From positions 434,001 through 498,000 of the forward strand of contig LR134389.1 in assembly GCA_900637675.1 (NCBI GenBank): a stretch of DNA of 64,000 nucleotides, in the 5' to 3' direction. Source of the DNA: Streptococcus equi subsp. equi. GTDB lineage: Bacteria; Bacillota; Bacilli; Lactobacillales; Streptococcaceae. Shown piece by piece: positions 1 to 8,293 of the stretch; the first letter of the stretch is position 1; each line of letters begins with the position of its first letter. The notes under the pieces are model-generated. The model did not search any database, had not been told where the DNA came from, and worked only from the letters and a program-made list of their open reading frames with translations. A program made the translations under genes and the position numbers.

Positions 1-1
1 A

Positions 2-277
2 TATCAATCTAGACTAGTGAATCTCTTGTCTTATCTTGTTTTTGCCTTTGTTAACAGTGGTCCTATTATTTTAATGTGGCTGTTGAAGGACGCCTATATC
101 CAGAGTCTTTTAGCGCGTGGTAAGGACATGGCATATGTTAACCGTATCATGTATGACTTTACCGTTGCAAATGTTAGCTGGTTTGTTGGTGTTGTCCTTC
201 TTTGTGCCTTAGTAGGTGGCCTTTTTGGTCAATACCTGCTGAAAAAGCATTTTGCTAAGTCAGGAATGCTTTTATGA
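2..277 (+). CDS. ECF transporter S component, Trep_Strep/MptS-like (3' part only)
   Basis: The reading frame is open to the left edge, so only the last ~92 residues of a membrane protein are present. A GTG at 17 lies in frame but is probably internal. The visible part has two or three hydrophobic segments (about LLSYLVFAFVNSGPIILMW and VSWFVGVVLLCALVGGLFG) and a short basic tail, LLKKHF. This matches the end of streptococcal Trep_Strep-family substrate-binding (S) components of energy-coupling-factor importers. The stop overlaps the start of the EcfT gene by 4 nt, and a double ATPase follows, so the three form one importer operon. The substrate cannot be told from this fragment. Confidence 0.8.
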   Translation, partial: YQSRLVNLLSYLVFAFVNSGPIILMWLLKDAYIQSLLARGKDMAYVNRIMYDFTVANVSWFVGVVLLCALVGGLFGQYLLKKHFAKSGMLL

Positions 278-954
278 GGCTTGATGTTCGCACAAAATTG
301 CTCCTGTTAATTCTAGCCAATGCCTGCTTCTTTTTTCGGATTGATGGCTGGCTGGGGACGATGATTATAGGTGTTTTGCTTGGCATTTTGTTTTGGCTTG
401 GTCAAGGGCGTCTGGCAATCGGTATGACACTGCTCTATGCCTTACTGCTTGCTTTGTCTGTATTGCCGCTTCATGTGCTGCCAGCCTATCTGTTTAGGCT
501 GCTGAGCTTTGCAGCTGTTGCTGGTCAATTGCTTTACCCATCTGTGCTTGCTGCTTTGATTTTTGTCAAGACAACGACTGCCTACGAGCTTGTGCATGGG
601 CTGCGAAAATGGCATGTGCCAGAGGTTTGTCTGTTGACTCTTGCTGTCATGCTGCGTTTTTTACCTAAGATCAGGCAAGAAGGAAAGATTATTCGGCAAT
701 CTCTGAAAATCAGGGGCATTTTCTTGGACAGCTGGGCTATTGTCAGACAGCCAAGGCGGTATATGGAGTATCTCTTGGTACCGCTGTTGATGTCATTGCT
801 GAGAAGTAGTCAGGACTTAACCATTGCTAGCCTAACAAAAGGGCTAGCAATCAAAAAGGGAGCAAGTGAGTGCTTCGTATCACATCTATCATGGAAGGAT
901 TGGGGGGTACAGATTTGGATATTTGTGACGATAGCCTACATGGTTCTCCAGTGA
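274..954 (+). CDS. ECF transporter transmembrane protein EcfT (CbiQ family)
   Basis: This 226-aa integral membrane protein is the energy-coupling T subunit that links the S component to the ATPases in a group II ECF importer. It has four or five hydrophobic stretches (residues ~8-30, 45-70, 75-95, 100-115, 210-225) and the two cytoplasmic coupling-helix regions typical of EcfT, seen here as LKIRGIF (~145) and SLTKGLA (~187). Both vary from the classical Ala-Arg-Gly motif. ATG at 274 overlaps the upstream stop, and its own stop overlaps the next start, so the operon is tightly coupled. It is a dedicated T protein, distinct from the shared housekeeping EcfT. Confidence 0.85.
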   Translation: MRLDVRTKLLLLILANACFFFRIDGWLGTMIIGVLLGILFWLGQGRLAIGMTLLYALLLALSVLPLHVLPAYLFRLLSFAAVAGQLLYPSVLAALIFVKTTTAYELVHGLRKWHVPEVCLLTLAVMLRFLPKIRQEGKIIRQSLKIRGIFLDSWAIVRQPRRYMEYLLVPLLMSLLRSSQDLTIASLTKGLAIKKGASECFVSHLSWKDWGVQIWIFVTIAYMVLQ

Positions 955-2345
955 TCAAGGCAAAGCAGCTGCAGTTTTCCTATACCAATCGTAGGCAGAC
1001 TGCCTGTGAGCTCAGGGATTGTCAGATAGAGGCAGGTCAATTTATCGTGCTTTGTGGTCAGTCAGGCTCAGGCAAGTCAACCTTTCTTAAGCTGCTCAAT
1101 GGCTTGATTCCAGACTATTTTTCAGGACAATTACAAGGAAGTCTGAAAGTACTGTCTCATCAGGCTGGTCAGGCTAGTGTTGAAGTGCTGTCAAGGCAGG
1201 TTTCCTCTGTCTTTCAAAACCCAGCCAGCCAATTTTTCTATCGTGAGGTCAAGCATGAGCTTGTTTTTCCTTGTGAAAATCAAGGCTTAGAGCCAGCTCT
1301 TATCCTTGAGAGGCTGGATACCTTGGCAGCTGATTTTGACATCAAGGACTTACTAGAAGCAGATATGCTTAAGCTATCTGGTGGTCAAAAGCAGCGGGTG
1401 GCTATTGCAGCAGCTATCATGCAAGGGACAGCTATCATGGTTTTTGATGAGCCAACAGCCAATTTGGACCATGCTAGTGTAGCAGCGGTCAAGGCTTATT
1501 TAAAGCAGCTTAAGGCTGCTGGCAAAACCATTATTGTCGCTGAGCACCGCTTGCATTATTTGCTGGATTTGGCAGACCATTTTTACTATTTTTCAGCTGG
1601 TAGGCTAGAGCGCGTATTAAGCCCCAAGGATCTGCTAGCTTTGCCAGATCAGGAACGTGAGGAGCTAGGACTAAGACGATGTGAGTTGACTGCTGTGACT
1701 AAGGCTTTGCGGGCAAAAACTGTTTTTGAGCATTATGATCCAGAGCATGCCTTGCAAATCAAGCAGCTAGAGGTCAAGGCAGGCAGCAGGGTTTTGTATC
1801 ACCTCAATCAGCTCAGCTTTGGTGCAGGGCAAATCACTGGCATTACCGGAGCTAACGGTTTGGGAAAATCGCAGTTGGCTTTATATCTGGCAGGTATTTT
1901 TGAAGCAAAAGAGGCCAAGATCAGCTATCTGGGTGTCACCCTGCCTGCTAAGGACAGGCTTTCAATCACAAGCCTAGTGTTGCAGGACGTTGGGCTACAG
2001 CTATTTTCGGAGACGGTAGAAAAGGAGCTTAATCTAGGTCATCATAGACATCAGGCTACTGATGATTTGGTGAATAGGCTTGGGCTTTCTCAGCTTCTAG
2101 ACAAGCACCCTGCCAGCCTATCAGGTGGTGAGCAGCAAAGGGTGATGATTGCTGCCAGCCTCTTGTCTGACAAGGAGATTGTCATTCTTGATGAGCCAAG
2201 CAGTGGCTTAGATCTGCTGCAAATGCAGGCTCTGGTTAGTCTTTTAAAGGAGCTAAAGCAGCAAAAAAAGGTAGTGATTGTCATCTCTCATGACGAGGAA
2301 TTACTGGATCAAGCCTGTGATAGTATCTATCAGTTGAGCAGGTAA
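951..2345 (+). CDS. ECF/ABC transporter ATPase with two fused ATP-binding domains
   Basis: One polypeptide of 464 aa carries two complete ABC ATPase domains, which power the preceding S and T components. Domain 1 has Walker A GQSGSGKST (~35-43), signature LSGGQKQRV (~141) and Walker B IMVFDEPTAN. Domain 2 has a Walker A variant, GANGLGKSQ (~300), signature LSGGEQQRV (~390) and IVILDEPSSG. I chose GTG 951, which gives MIKAKQLQFSY and a 4-nt overlap with the ecfT stop. The longer frame from 870 would add out-of-family residues encoded inside ecfT. The fused layout resembles YkoD/MtsB-type ECF ATPases. Confidence 0.88.
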   Translation: MIKAKQLQFSYTNRRQTACELRDCQIEAGQFIVLCGQSGSGKSTFLKLLNGLIPDYFSGQLQGSLKVLSHQAGQASVEVLSRQVSSVFQNPASQFFYREVKHELVFPCENQGLEPALILERLDTLAADFDIKDLLEADMLKLSGGQKQRVAIAAAIMQGTAIMVFDEPTANLDHASVAAVKAYLKQLKAAGKTIIVAEHRLHYLLDLADHFYYFSAGRLERVLSPKDLLALPDQEREELGLRRCELTAVTKALRAKTVFEHYDPEHALQIKQLEVKAGSRVLYHLNQLSFGAGQITGITGANGLGKSQLALYLAGIFEAKEAKISYLGVTLPAKDRLSITSLVLQDVGLQLFSETVEKELNLGHHRHQATDDLVNRLGLSQLLDKHPASLSGGEQQRVMIAASLLSDKEIVILDEPSSGLDLLQMQALVSLLKELKQQKKVVIVISHDEELLDQACDSIYQLSR

Positions 2346-2708
2346 AGGCCTAGCCTTGCTCAAGCGGTCTGGTGCTGTATTGGTGATGGCTTTATCGCTC
2401 CTTGGAGCAGCAGGTGTTCCTGCTTGATCTGATAACCACTAGCTGCGATTGACCAATCACAAGCCGCCAACTCTTGACAAGCTAGCAGTAGCTATCACAA
2501 TTCTAGGGCATATCTTGGCCTAGCAAGCAGTGCTGTATTGTTTATATGCCACTCTTCATCTTTTAGTTAGGCCGTCCTAGCGGCCGCACTAAGGGTGTGT
2601 TAGGATCGGCTAATACCTCAAGGCATCTACAGTAAGAAAACGAGCCTCTTCCTTTTTGGAGAGGCTCTTGATTTTTGATATAATAATGAAAAAGAAAGCG
2701 AGGTTGAG
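2346..2708. other. Intergenic region with terminator-like hairpin and recG promoter
   Basis: There is no convincing gene here. A hairpin with stem GAGCCTCT/AGAGGCTC lies at 2642-2667 and is followed by a T-rich run. A sigma-A promoter reads TTGGAG (2656-2661), a 17-nt spacer and TATAAT (2679-2684) with a TG extension. The promoter overlaps the hairpin, so the terminator for the ECF operon and the recG promoter share sequence. The GGCCG/CGGCC repeat near 2571-2586 may be another small hairpin. The rest (2346-2560) shows nothing recognisable. Confidence 0.6.
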
Positions 2709-4724
2709 ATGCTGTTAAAGAGTTCGATTGCTAATTTGAAGGGTCTTGGTCCAAAGTCAGCTGAGAAATTTCAAAAATTAGGCATTTATCAGATCAAGGA
2801 CTTGCTACTCTATTATCCTTTTCGCTATGAGGATTTTAAAAGCAAGTCAGCCTTAGAGCTTTTAGATGGTGAAAAGGCTGTCCTTACAGGTAGAGTTGTG
2901 ACTCCACCAAGCGTTCAATACTATGGGTTCAAGCGTAATCGCCTGAGCTTTAAATTGAAGCAGGGGGAGCTTGTGATTAGTGTCAGCTTTTTCAATCAGC
3001 CTTATCTGCTTGAGAAAATCGTCTTGGATCAGGAAGTGGCTATCTTTGGTAGGTGGGATCAAAAAAAAGCAGCCTTGACAGGTATGAAATTGCTCATGAC
3101 CTTAGAAGATGATTTGCAGCCAGTTTATCATGTGGCGCAGGGGATCAGTCAACCCACCCTGATTAAGGCGATCAGATCAGCCTTTGATAGCGGTGCCTTA
3201 GCTCAGCTGGAAGAAAATTTACCAGAGCCCTTGATTCAGAAATACCGCCTGCTGCCGAGACAAGCTGCTGTTTATGCCATGCATTTTCCTAAACATATGG
3301 AGGATTATAAGCAGGCCCTGCGCCGTATAAAATTTGAAGAATTTTTCTATTTTCAGATGAATCTGCAGGTTTTAAAGCTTGCTAACAAGGCAGAGGGCAA
3401 TGGGTTAGCGATTCCTTTTCATCAGCAGGCAGTGGCAAAAAAGATTGCTGCTTTGCCCTTTTCACTGACCAGAGCTCAACAAAGAAGCCTGGAGGAAATC
3501 TTAGCAGATATGACCTCAGGGGCTCATATGAACCGTCTGTTGCAGGGGGATGTCGGCTCTGGCAAGACAGTGATCGCAAGCCTTGCCATGTATGCTGCCC
3601 AAACAGCGGGATTTCAATCGGCACTCATGGTGCCAACTGAGATTTTAGCTGAGCAGCATTACGATAGTCTTTGTCAGCTCTTTCCAGATTTGTCTATTGC
3701 CCTGTTGACATCGGGTATGAAAGCAGCTGAAAAAAGAGCAGCTTTATCGGCTATTGCTGATGGGTCTGTGGATATGATTGTTGGGACGCATGCCTTGATC
3801 CAAGACGCAGTGACCTATCATAAGCTAGGGCTGGTGATTACTGATGAACAGCACCGTTTTGGGGTCAATCAGCGTCGCTTGTTTCGCGAAAAAGGCAACA
3901 ATCCAGATGTTTTGATGATGACAGCTACTCCCATACCTAGAACCCTAGCCATAACTGCCTATGGTGAGATGGACGTTTCCATTATTGATGAATTACCGGC
4001 AGGGCGAAAGCCAATCATCACTCGCTGGGTCAAGCATCGGCAATTAGATAGTGTGCTGGCCTGGGTAAAGACCGAGCTTGCTAAGGGGACACAGGCCTAT
4101 GTTATCTCTCCTTTGATCGAAGAATCTGAAACTCTAGATTTGAAAAATGCGGTAGCTTTAGAGGCTGAGCTGAAGGATTATTTTAAAGCTTCAGCTAGTG
4201 TTGCCTTGATGCATGGCAAAATGAAGGCAGACGACAAGGAGATGATCATGCAGCGCTTTAAGGCTAAGGAGATTGATGTCTTGGTGTCAACAACCGTTAT
4301 TGAGGTTGGTGTCAATGTGCCAAATGCCACCATCATGCTGATCATGAATGCTGACCGCTTTGGCCTTAGCCAATTGCATCAGTTGCGTGGTCGTGTTGGG
4401 CGAGGCAGCAAGCAATCCTATGCTATTTTGGTGGCAGATCCTAAGACAGACTCAGGCAAGGAGCGTATGACCATCATGACAACGACTAATGATGGCTTTG
4501 TGCTGGCAGAGGCTGACCTCAAGCTGCGTGGCTCAGGAGAGATTTTTGGGACCCGTCAATCAGGTTTGCCAGAGTTCAAAACAGCTGATATTGTAGAGGA
4601 TTATCATATCCTAGAGGAGGCAAGACGAGTCGCTGCTGAGATTGTTGCAGCTAAGGATTGGCAGCTGGACCCTAGATGGGCTCCGATTTTGGCTAATCTT
4701 CGTGTCGCTGATCAGTTTGATTAG
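2709..4724 (+). CDS. recG: ATP-dependent DNA helicase RecG
   Basis: RecG remodels stalled replication forks and branch-migrates Holliday junctions. The protein is 671 aa, the usual length. An N-terminal wedge/OB-fold region (about 50-150) precedes the helicase motor, which shows Walker A GDVGSGKT (~279-286), the DEQH box in ITDEQHRFGVNQR (~378), TATPIPRT and the C-terminal motif VI region QLHQLRGRVGRG. The RBS GAGG sits at 2700-2703 just before the ATG. The gene appears monocistronic, and a terminator hairpin follows at 4757-4801. Confidence 0.97.
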   Translation: MLLKSSIANLKGLGPKSAEKFQKLGIYQIKDLLLYYPFRYEDFKSKSALELLDGEKAVLTGRVVTPPSVQYYGFKRNRLSFKLKQGELVISVSFFNQPYLLEKIVLDQEVAIFGRWDQKKAALTGMKLLMTLEDDLQPVYHVAQGISQPTLIKAIRSAFDSGALAQLEENLPEPLIQKYRLLPRQAAVYAMHFPKHMEDYKQALRRIKFEEFFYFQMNLQVLKLANKAEGNGLAIPFHQQAVAKKIAALPFSLTRAQQRSLEEILADMTSGAHMNRLLQGDVGSGKTVIASLAMYAAQTAGFQSALMVPTEILAEQHYDSLCQLFPDLSIALLTSGMKAAEKRAALSAIADGSVDMIVGTHALIQDAVTYHKLGLVITDEQHRFGVNQRRLFREKGNNPDVLMMTATPIPRTLAITAYGEMDVSIIDELPAGRKPIITRWVKHRQLDSVLAWVKTELAKGTQAYVISPLIEESETLDLKNAVALEAELKDYFKASASVALMHGKMKADDKEMIMQRFKAKEIDVLVSTTVIEVGVNVPNATIMLIMNADRFGLSQLHQLRGRVGRGSKQSYAILVADPKTDSGKERMTIMTTTNDGFVLAEADLKLRGSGEIFGTRQSGLPEFKTADIVEDYHILEEARRVAAEIVAAKDWQLDPRWAPILANLRVADQFD

Positions 4725-4756
4725 ATGTGAGGCTGACTTGCTGGACAGAGCTAATA

Positions 4757-4801
4757 TAAAAACACGACAAGAGGTTCTTAGCTGACCGAGTCGTGCTTTT
4801 T
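4757..4801. terminator. Bidirectional terminator between recG and asparaginase gene
   Basis: Inverted arms CACGAC and GTCGTG enclose a ~21-nt loop, with an A-run on the left and CTTTTTG on the right. It could stop transcription from both convergent genes. Confidence 0.65.
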
Positions 4802-4843
4802 GTGCTATAGATGAGGAGTAGTAGCCTGTGATTATAGGAGAGC

Positions 4844-5809
4844 TTAGCCTTCGATATAATCCTTCAGCTCTTGACCTGTAAGCCCAGCGTTGAGGGCGAT
4901 GAGCAATTTTAACCTGGCCTTAGGGGCATTTAGCTCCTTGACAAACATAACACCAGCCCTTTTTAAGCTGGCACCACCTCCGCGATAAGCATAAACTGGC
5001 TCTGCTATGCCATTGAAGCAGCGCGAGACCAAGACAACAGGAATCCCAGAGGCGATTAATTTTTCGAGCTCAGATACTGCTAGGGGAGGAACATTTCCAG
5101 CGCCGAGGGCCTCAATCACTAGTCCCTGAATCCTATCAGGTGTCAAAAGGCTTAAAATACTTCCATCTCCCATACCAGCATAGGCCTTGATAATCGGAAC
5201 TGTGCCAGAAATATGACGAAGCTCAAAGCGAACCCTTGGCTCAGCAGTCTTAAAGAACAGTAAATCGTCCTTCATGACGACTCCCAAAGGGCCATGAGTC
5301 GGTGTTTGAAAGGTCGAAACATTGGTGGTATGCGTTTTGGTGACATACTTAGCGGCATGAATTTCATCATTCATCACAACCAGCACCCCCTTGCCCTTGG
5401 CTTTCTCATGGCTGGCTACCCTAAGCGCTGTTAGGTAGTTATAGATACCATCGCTTCCAATCTCGTTGGCCGAGCGCATAGCACCTGTGATAACAATAGG
5501 CAACTCTACAGGCAGCACCATTGTGTCTAGAAAATAAGCAGTCTCTTCTAAGGTATCTGTACCATGTGTGATGACCACTGCATCAAACTGACTAGCCCTT
5601 TGTTGAATGTAATGATACATCTTGAGCATGTGGTGAGGGGTGATGTGCGGGCTTGGCAGATTTAAAAAATCCACAACAGTTAGGTGGATATGCTCCAGGC
5701 TAAGGCCAACCTGATTCATTGGATTGTTTTGATTTGGGCTCACCTTGCCTGCTTCATCAGCCTGCATTGAAATGGTGCCGCCGGTATGTAAGACGAGGAT
5801 TTCCTTCAT
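4844..5809 (-). CDS. L-asparaginase (type I-like, cytoplasmic)
   Basis: This enzyme hydrolyses L-asparagine to aspartate and ammonia. The 321-aa protein has no signal peptide. It starts MKEILVLHTGGTIS, with the first catalytic-Thr motif TGGTIS at ~9-14. The second motif, VVITHGTDTLEETAYF, is at ~79-94 and carries the Thr-Asp pair and is followed by the conserved region with the catalytic Lys. Length and the missing leader fit cytoplasmic bacterial asparaginases. It is convergent with recG and divergent from the HAD gene, with the shared promoter region at 5810-5880. Confidence 0.93.
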   Translation of the reverse strand: MKEILVLHTGGTISMQADEAGKVSPNQNNPMNQVGLSLEHIHLTVVDFLNLPSPHITPHHMLKMYHYIQQRASQFDAVVITHGTDTLEETAYFLDTMVLPVELPIVITGAMRSANEIGSDGIYNYLTALRVASHEKAKGKGVLVVMNDEIHAAKYVTKTHTTNVSTFQTPTHGPLGVVMKDDLLFFKTAEPRVRFELRHISGTVPIIKAYAGMGDGSILSLLTPDRIQGLVIEALGAGNVPPLAVSELEKLIASGIPVVLVSRCFNGIAEPVYAYRGGGASLKRAGVMFVKELNAPKARLKLLIALNAGLTGQELKDYIEG

Positions 5810-5830
5810 TTGATACTCATACTTCTTTCA

Positions 5831-5880
5831 ATTTATGATATAATTTATTTTATCACAAATAGAAGAGAGAACAGAAGGAT
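5831..5880 (+). promoter_or_regulatory. Promoter and RBS for the HAD fusion gene
   Basis: An extended -10, TGATATAAT, spans 5836-5844. An AGAAGGA ribosome binding site sits 2-8 nt before a TTG start at 5881. The same AT-rich stretch probably also carries the divergent asparaginase promoter. Confidence 0.55.
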
Positions 5881-7269
5881 TTGACAATAAAAGCAGTCTT
5901 TTTCGACATTGATGGAACCCTGCTTAATGATCGAAAAAATGTTCAAAAAACGACGCAAAGGGCTATTCAGCAATTAAAAAAACAAGGTATTATGGTTGGG
6001 CTGGCAACTGGTCGTGGACCTGCTTTTGTGCAGCCCTTTTTAGAAAATTTTGGCTTGGATTTTGCAGTGACCTACAATGGTCAATACATTTTGACACGAG
6101 ACAAGGTCTTGTATCAGAACCAGCTGCCAAAGTCAACCATTTATAAAATCATTCGCTATGCTAGCGATAAAAAGCGCGAGATCTCCTTAGGAACAGCTTC
6201 AGGTCTTGCTGGGTCTCGGATCATTGATATGGGAACCAGTCCATTTGGTCAGATGGTTAGCAGTATTGTGCCAAGGAGTCTGGTCAAGACGGTTGAGGGC
6301 AGCTTTAAAAACCTCATCAGACGCTTTAAGCCGCAAAGCTTCAGCAATCTTGTTACCATTATGAGAGAGCCGATTTATCAGATTGTCTTGGTTGCTTCTG
6401 TTGATGACACCCAAAAAATCAAGGAAAGATTCCCGCATATCAAGGTAACCAGAAGCAGCCCTTATTCCTTAGATTTGATTTCTAGCGGGCAGTCTAAAAT
6501 CAAGGGCATTGAACGCTTGGGCGAGATGTTTGGCTTTGAGCTCTCAGAGGTCATGGCCTTTGGCGACTCTGATAATGACTTAGAAATGCTCTCAGGCGTT
6601 GGTGTTGGTGTTGCGATGGGAAATGCTGAGGCAGTGGTTAAAAGCGGTGCTCACTTTACAACAGCTTCAAATAACAATGATGGTATCTCTAAGGCGCTGG
6701 CGCATTATGGCTTGATTCATTTTGATGTGGAAAAAAGCTTTAAAAGTCGCGATGATAATTTCAACAAGGTCAAGGATTTCCACCGCCTGATGGACGGAGA
6801 CACGATTGAAACACCAAGAGGCTATTCCTTAAAGGAGGCTGGCTATCGAGCAGATTTTAAGGTAGAGGAACTTGTGGAATTTCTTTATGCAGCCAGTCAA
6901 GGGGATAAGCATCGCTTTTCTCAGGCTTTGATAGACCTCCATGCTGCCCTTGATAAGGCAGCTAAGAAGGTGCAGGCCAAGGAGCACCCAGAGTCACCCC
7001 TGGTTGGGCAGGTTGATGCTTTGACAGATCTGCTTTATTTTACCTATGGCTCATTTGTATTGATGGGAGTGGACCCTCAGCCCATTTTTGAGACCGTCCA
7101 TGAAGCCAATATGGGGGAAATTTTCCCTGATGGGAAAGCGCATTTTGATCCCATAACGCATAAAATTCAAAAGCCAGATGACTGGCAGGAGCGCTATGCA
7201 CCAGAGTCAGCCATCAAAAAAGAGTTGGACAAGCAGCTTCAAAAATCATTGCAGCGCTTGGAAAAATAA
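5881..7269 (+). CDS. Cof-type HAD phosphatase fused to a MazG/PRA-PH-like domain
   Basis: The protein has 462 aa, against ~270 for ordinary Cof phosphatases. Residues 1-~275 are a HAD-IIB phosphatase: catalytic DxD in FFDIDGTLLND (D9, D11), and the metal-binding motif FGDSDNDLEML at ~228. Residues ~290-450 form an all-alpha domain with KVEELVEFLYAA (ExxxE-like) and ALTDLLYFTYGSF (acidic second motif), ending PDGKAHFDPITHKIQKPDDW. That pattern resembles phosphoribosyl-ATP or MazG-type NTP pyrophosphohydrolases. The fusion would join pyrophosphate removal with monophosphate removal, a plausible nucleotide house-cleaning enzyme, but the substrate is unknown. TTG start with RBS AGAAGGA. Confidence 0.88.
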   Translation: MTIKAVFFDIDGTLLNDRKNVQKTTQRAIQQLKKQGIMVGLATGRGPAFVQPFLENFGLDFAVTYNGQYILTRDKVLYQNQLPKSTIYKIIRYASDKKREISLGTASGLAGSRIIDMGTSPFGQMVSSIVPRSLVKTVEGSFKNLIRRFKPQSFSNLVTIMREPIYQIVLVASVDDTQKIKERFPHIKVTRSSPYSLDLISSGQSKIKGIERLGEMFGFELSEVMAFGDSDNDLEMLSGVGVGVAMGNAEAVVKSGAHFTTASNNNDGISKALAHYGLIHFDVEKSFKSRDDNFNKVKDFHRLMDGDTIETPRGYSLKEAGYRADFKVEELVEFLYAASQGDKHRFSQALIDLHAALDKAAKKVQAKEHPESPLVGQVDALTDLLYFTYGSFVLMGVDPQPIFETVHEANMGEIFPDGKAHFDPITHKIQKPDDWQERYAPESAIKKELDKQLQKSLQRLEK

Positions 7270-7293
7270 GGCTGTCTTTATTTTAGAGGCATT

Positions 7294-7390
7294 AAAAAGC
7301 ACCTTGAGCTGTGAGTTGATCTCCTAGCTGTTAAGCATTTGGCCTAACACTTGGGGTCACTTCACTTATTAGCTCAGGGTGCTTTTTGAT
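7294..7390 (+). terminator. Terminator with long loop after HAD fusion gene
   Basis: Arms AAAAAGCACCTTGAGCT (7294-7310) and AGCTCAGGGTGCTTTTT (7371-7387) pair almost fully around a ~60-nt loop and end in a T-run. Confidence 0.7.
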
Positions 7391-7554
7391 GTAGACTAGA
7401 CACCCTCAATAAAAGGGCCCTTAAGTCTAGCTAGTGGTAATTAGTATATGAGAGCAGTAGTCCTTTAGTAGCCTTGTGAGCTGAGGCTAAGGGCTAGGTA
7501 TGGTTACTTCACTTAGGCTGCAAATGCTTCTGACAGCTGAGAGAATTCGTCTTG

Positions 7555-8007
7555 CTACAGGGTTTTGTCATGCTCTCGAACCACTAATAGGTCAACCTTG
7601 GCATGACGAAGGATATATTCAGATGATGATCCAATCAGCAACCGCTCAAAGGTGTTAAGCCCAGTTGCCCCAACCATAATCAAATCAACCTCTTCTTTGT
7701 CAGGGATATCGTGCGCTAATAGCGTTTTGGGATTGCCAAATTCAATCACCTGCTTGACCTCAGTCAGCCCTGCCTCGCGTGCTTGTTTTTCAAAATCCCC
7801 CAAGACCTCTTTAGCTTCCTGCTCCAACTTGTCATAAATGTAGCTATCAAAGGTTGCAACGCTTTGCAGCGCACGTGTATCAACAACATGGGTCAAAATC
7901 AAGGCAGCACCATTACGCAAAGCGACATTAACCCCCTTGTGAAAGGCTAATTCGGAGCCATGAGAGCCATCAATAGCGACCATGATACGTTCATATGTTT
8001 GTGACAT
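7555..8007 (-). CDS. Universal stress protein, UspA family
   Basis: This single-domain Usp has 150 aa. Family members are cytoplasmic nucleotide-binding proteins linked to stress survival. It starts MSQTYERIMVAIDGS and carries the ATP-binding pattern G-2x-G-9x-G(S/T) as GATGLNTFERLLIGSSS near residue 113. It stands alone on the minus strand. Its promoter region contains a cre-like site over the -35, which suggests CcpA control. The clients or role of this copy are not visible in the sequence. Confidence 0.93.
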   Translation of the reverse strand: MSQTYERIMVAIDGSHGSELAFHKGVNVALRNGAALILTHVVDTRALQSVATFDSYIYDKLEQEAKEVLGDFEKQAREAGLTEVKQVIEFGNPKTLLAHDIPDKEEVDLIMVGATGLNTFERLLIGSSSEYILRHAKVDLLVVREHDKTL

Positions 8008-8042
8008 CGGTTTATCCTCCTTTGAACTTTATCTCTATAGCT

Positions 8043-8080
8043 ATTATACCTTTTTTGAGGAGAAATTGAAAACGTTTTAA
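8043..8080 (-). promoter_or_regulatory. usp promoter with overlapping cre-like CcpA site
   Basis: On the minus strand the -10 is TATAAT (8043-8048) and the -35 falls at 8066-8071. The palindromic TTGAAAACGTTTTAAT (8065-8080) fits the low-GC cre consensus WTGNAANCGNWNNCW closely and covers the -35. Confidence 0.6.
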
Positions 8081-8293
8081 TGATTTTCTGAGCTATTGTT
8101 CACCAAATAGCCCAGCTATTCCCTGAGGTGAGGATACCTTGAGCTAGAAGCTAGCTTAGATAGCCTTATTAATAGCTGCTGCTTAGCTTGCTTAGAGCTT
8201 TGGTTGAGCTTTTGGCATTCTTTAAGCTCATAGAAAAGTGCTTTCTATTTTAATTGTTTTGGTTTATAATATGGGTTACGAGGTAATGAGACT

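Noticed and set aside
870..950. Longer start of the double ATPase gene
   Set aside because: The extra 27 residues are encoded inside ecfT and look unlike the family. GTG 951 overlaps the ecfT stop by the usual 4 nt.
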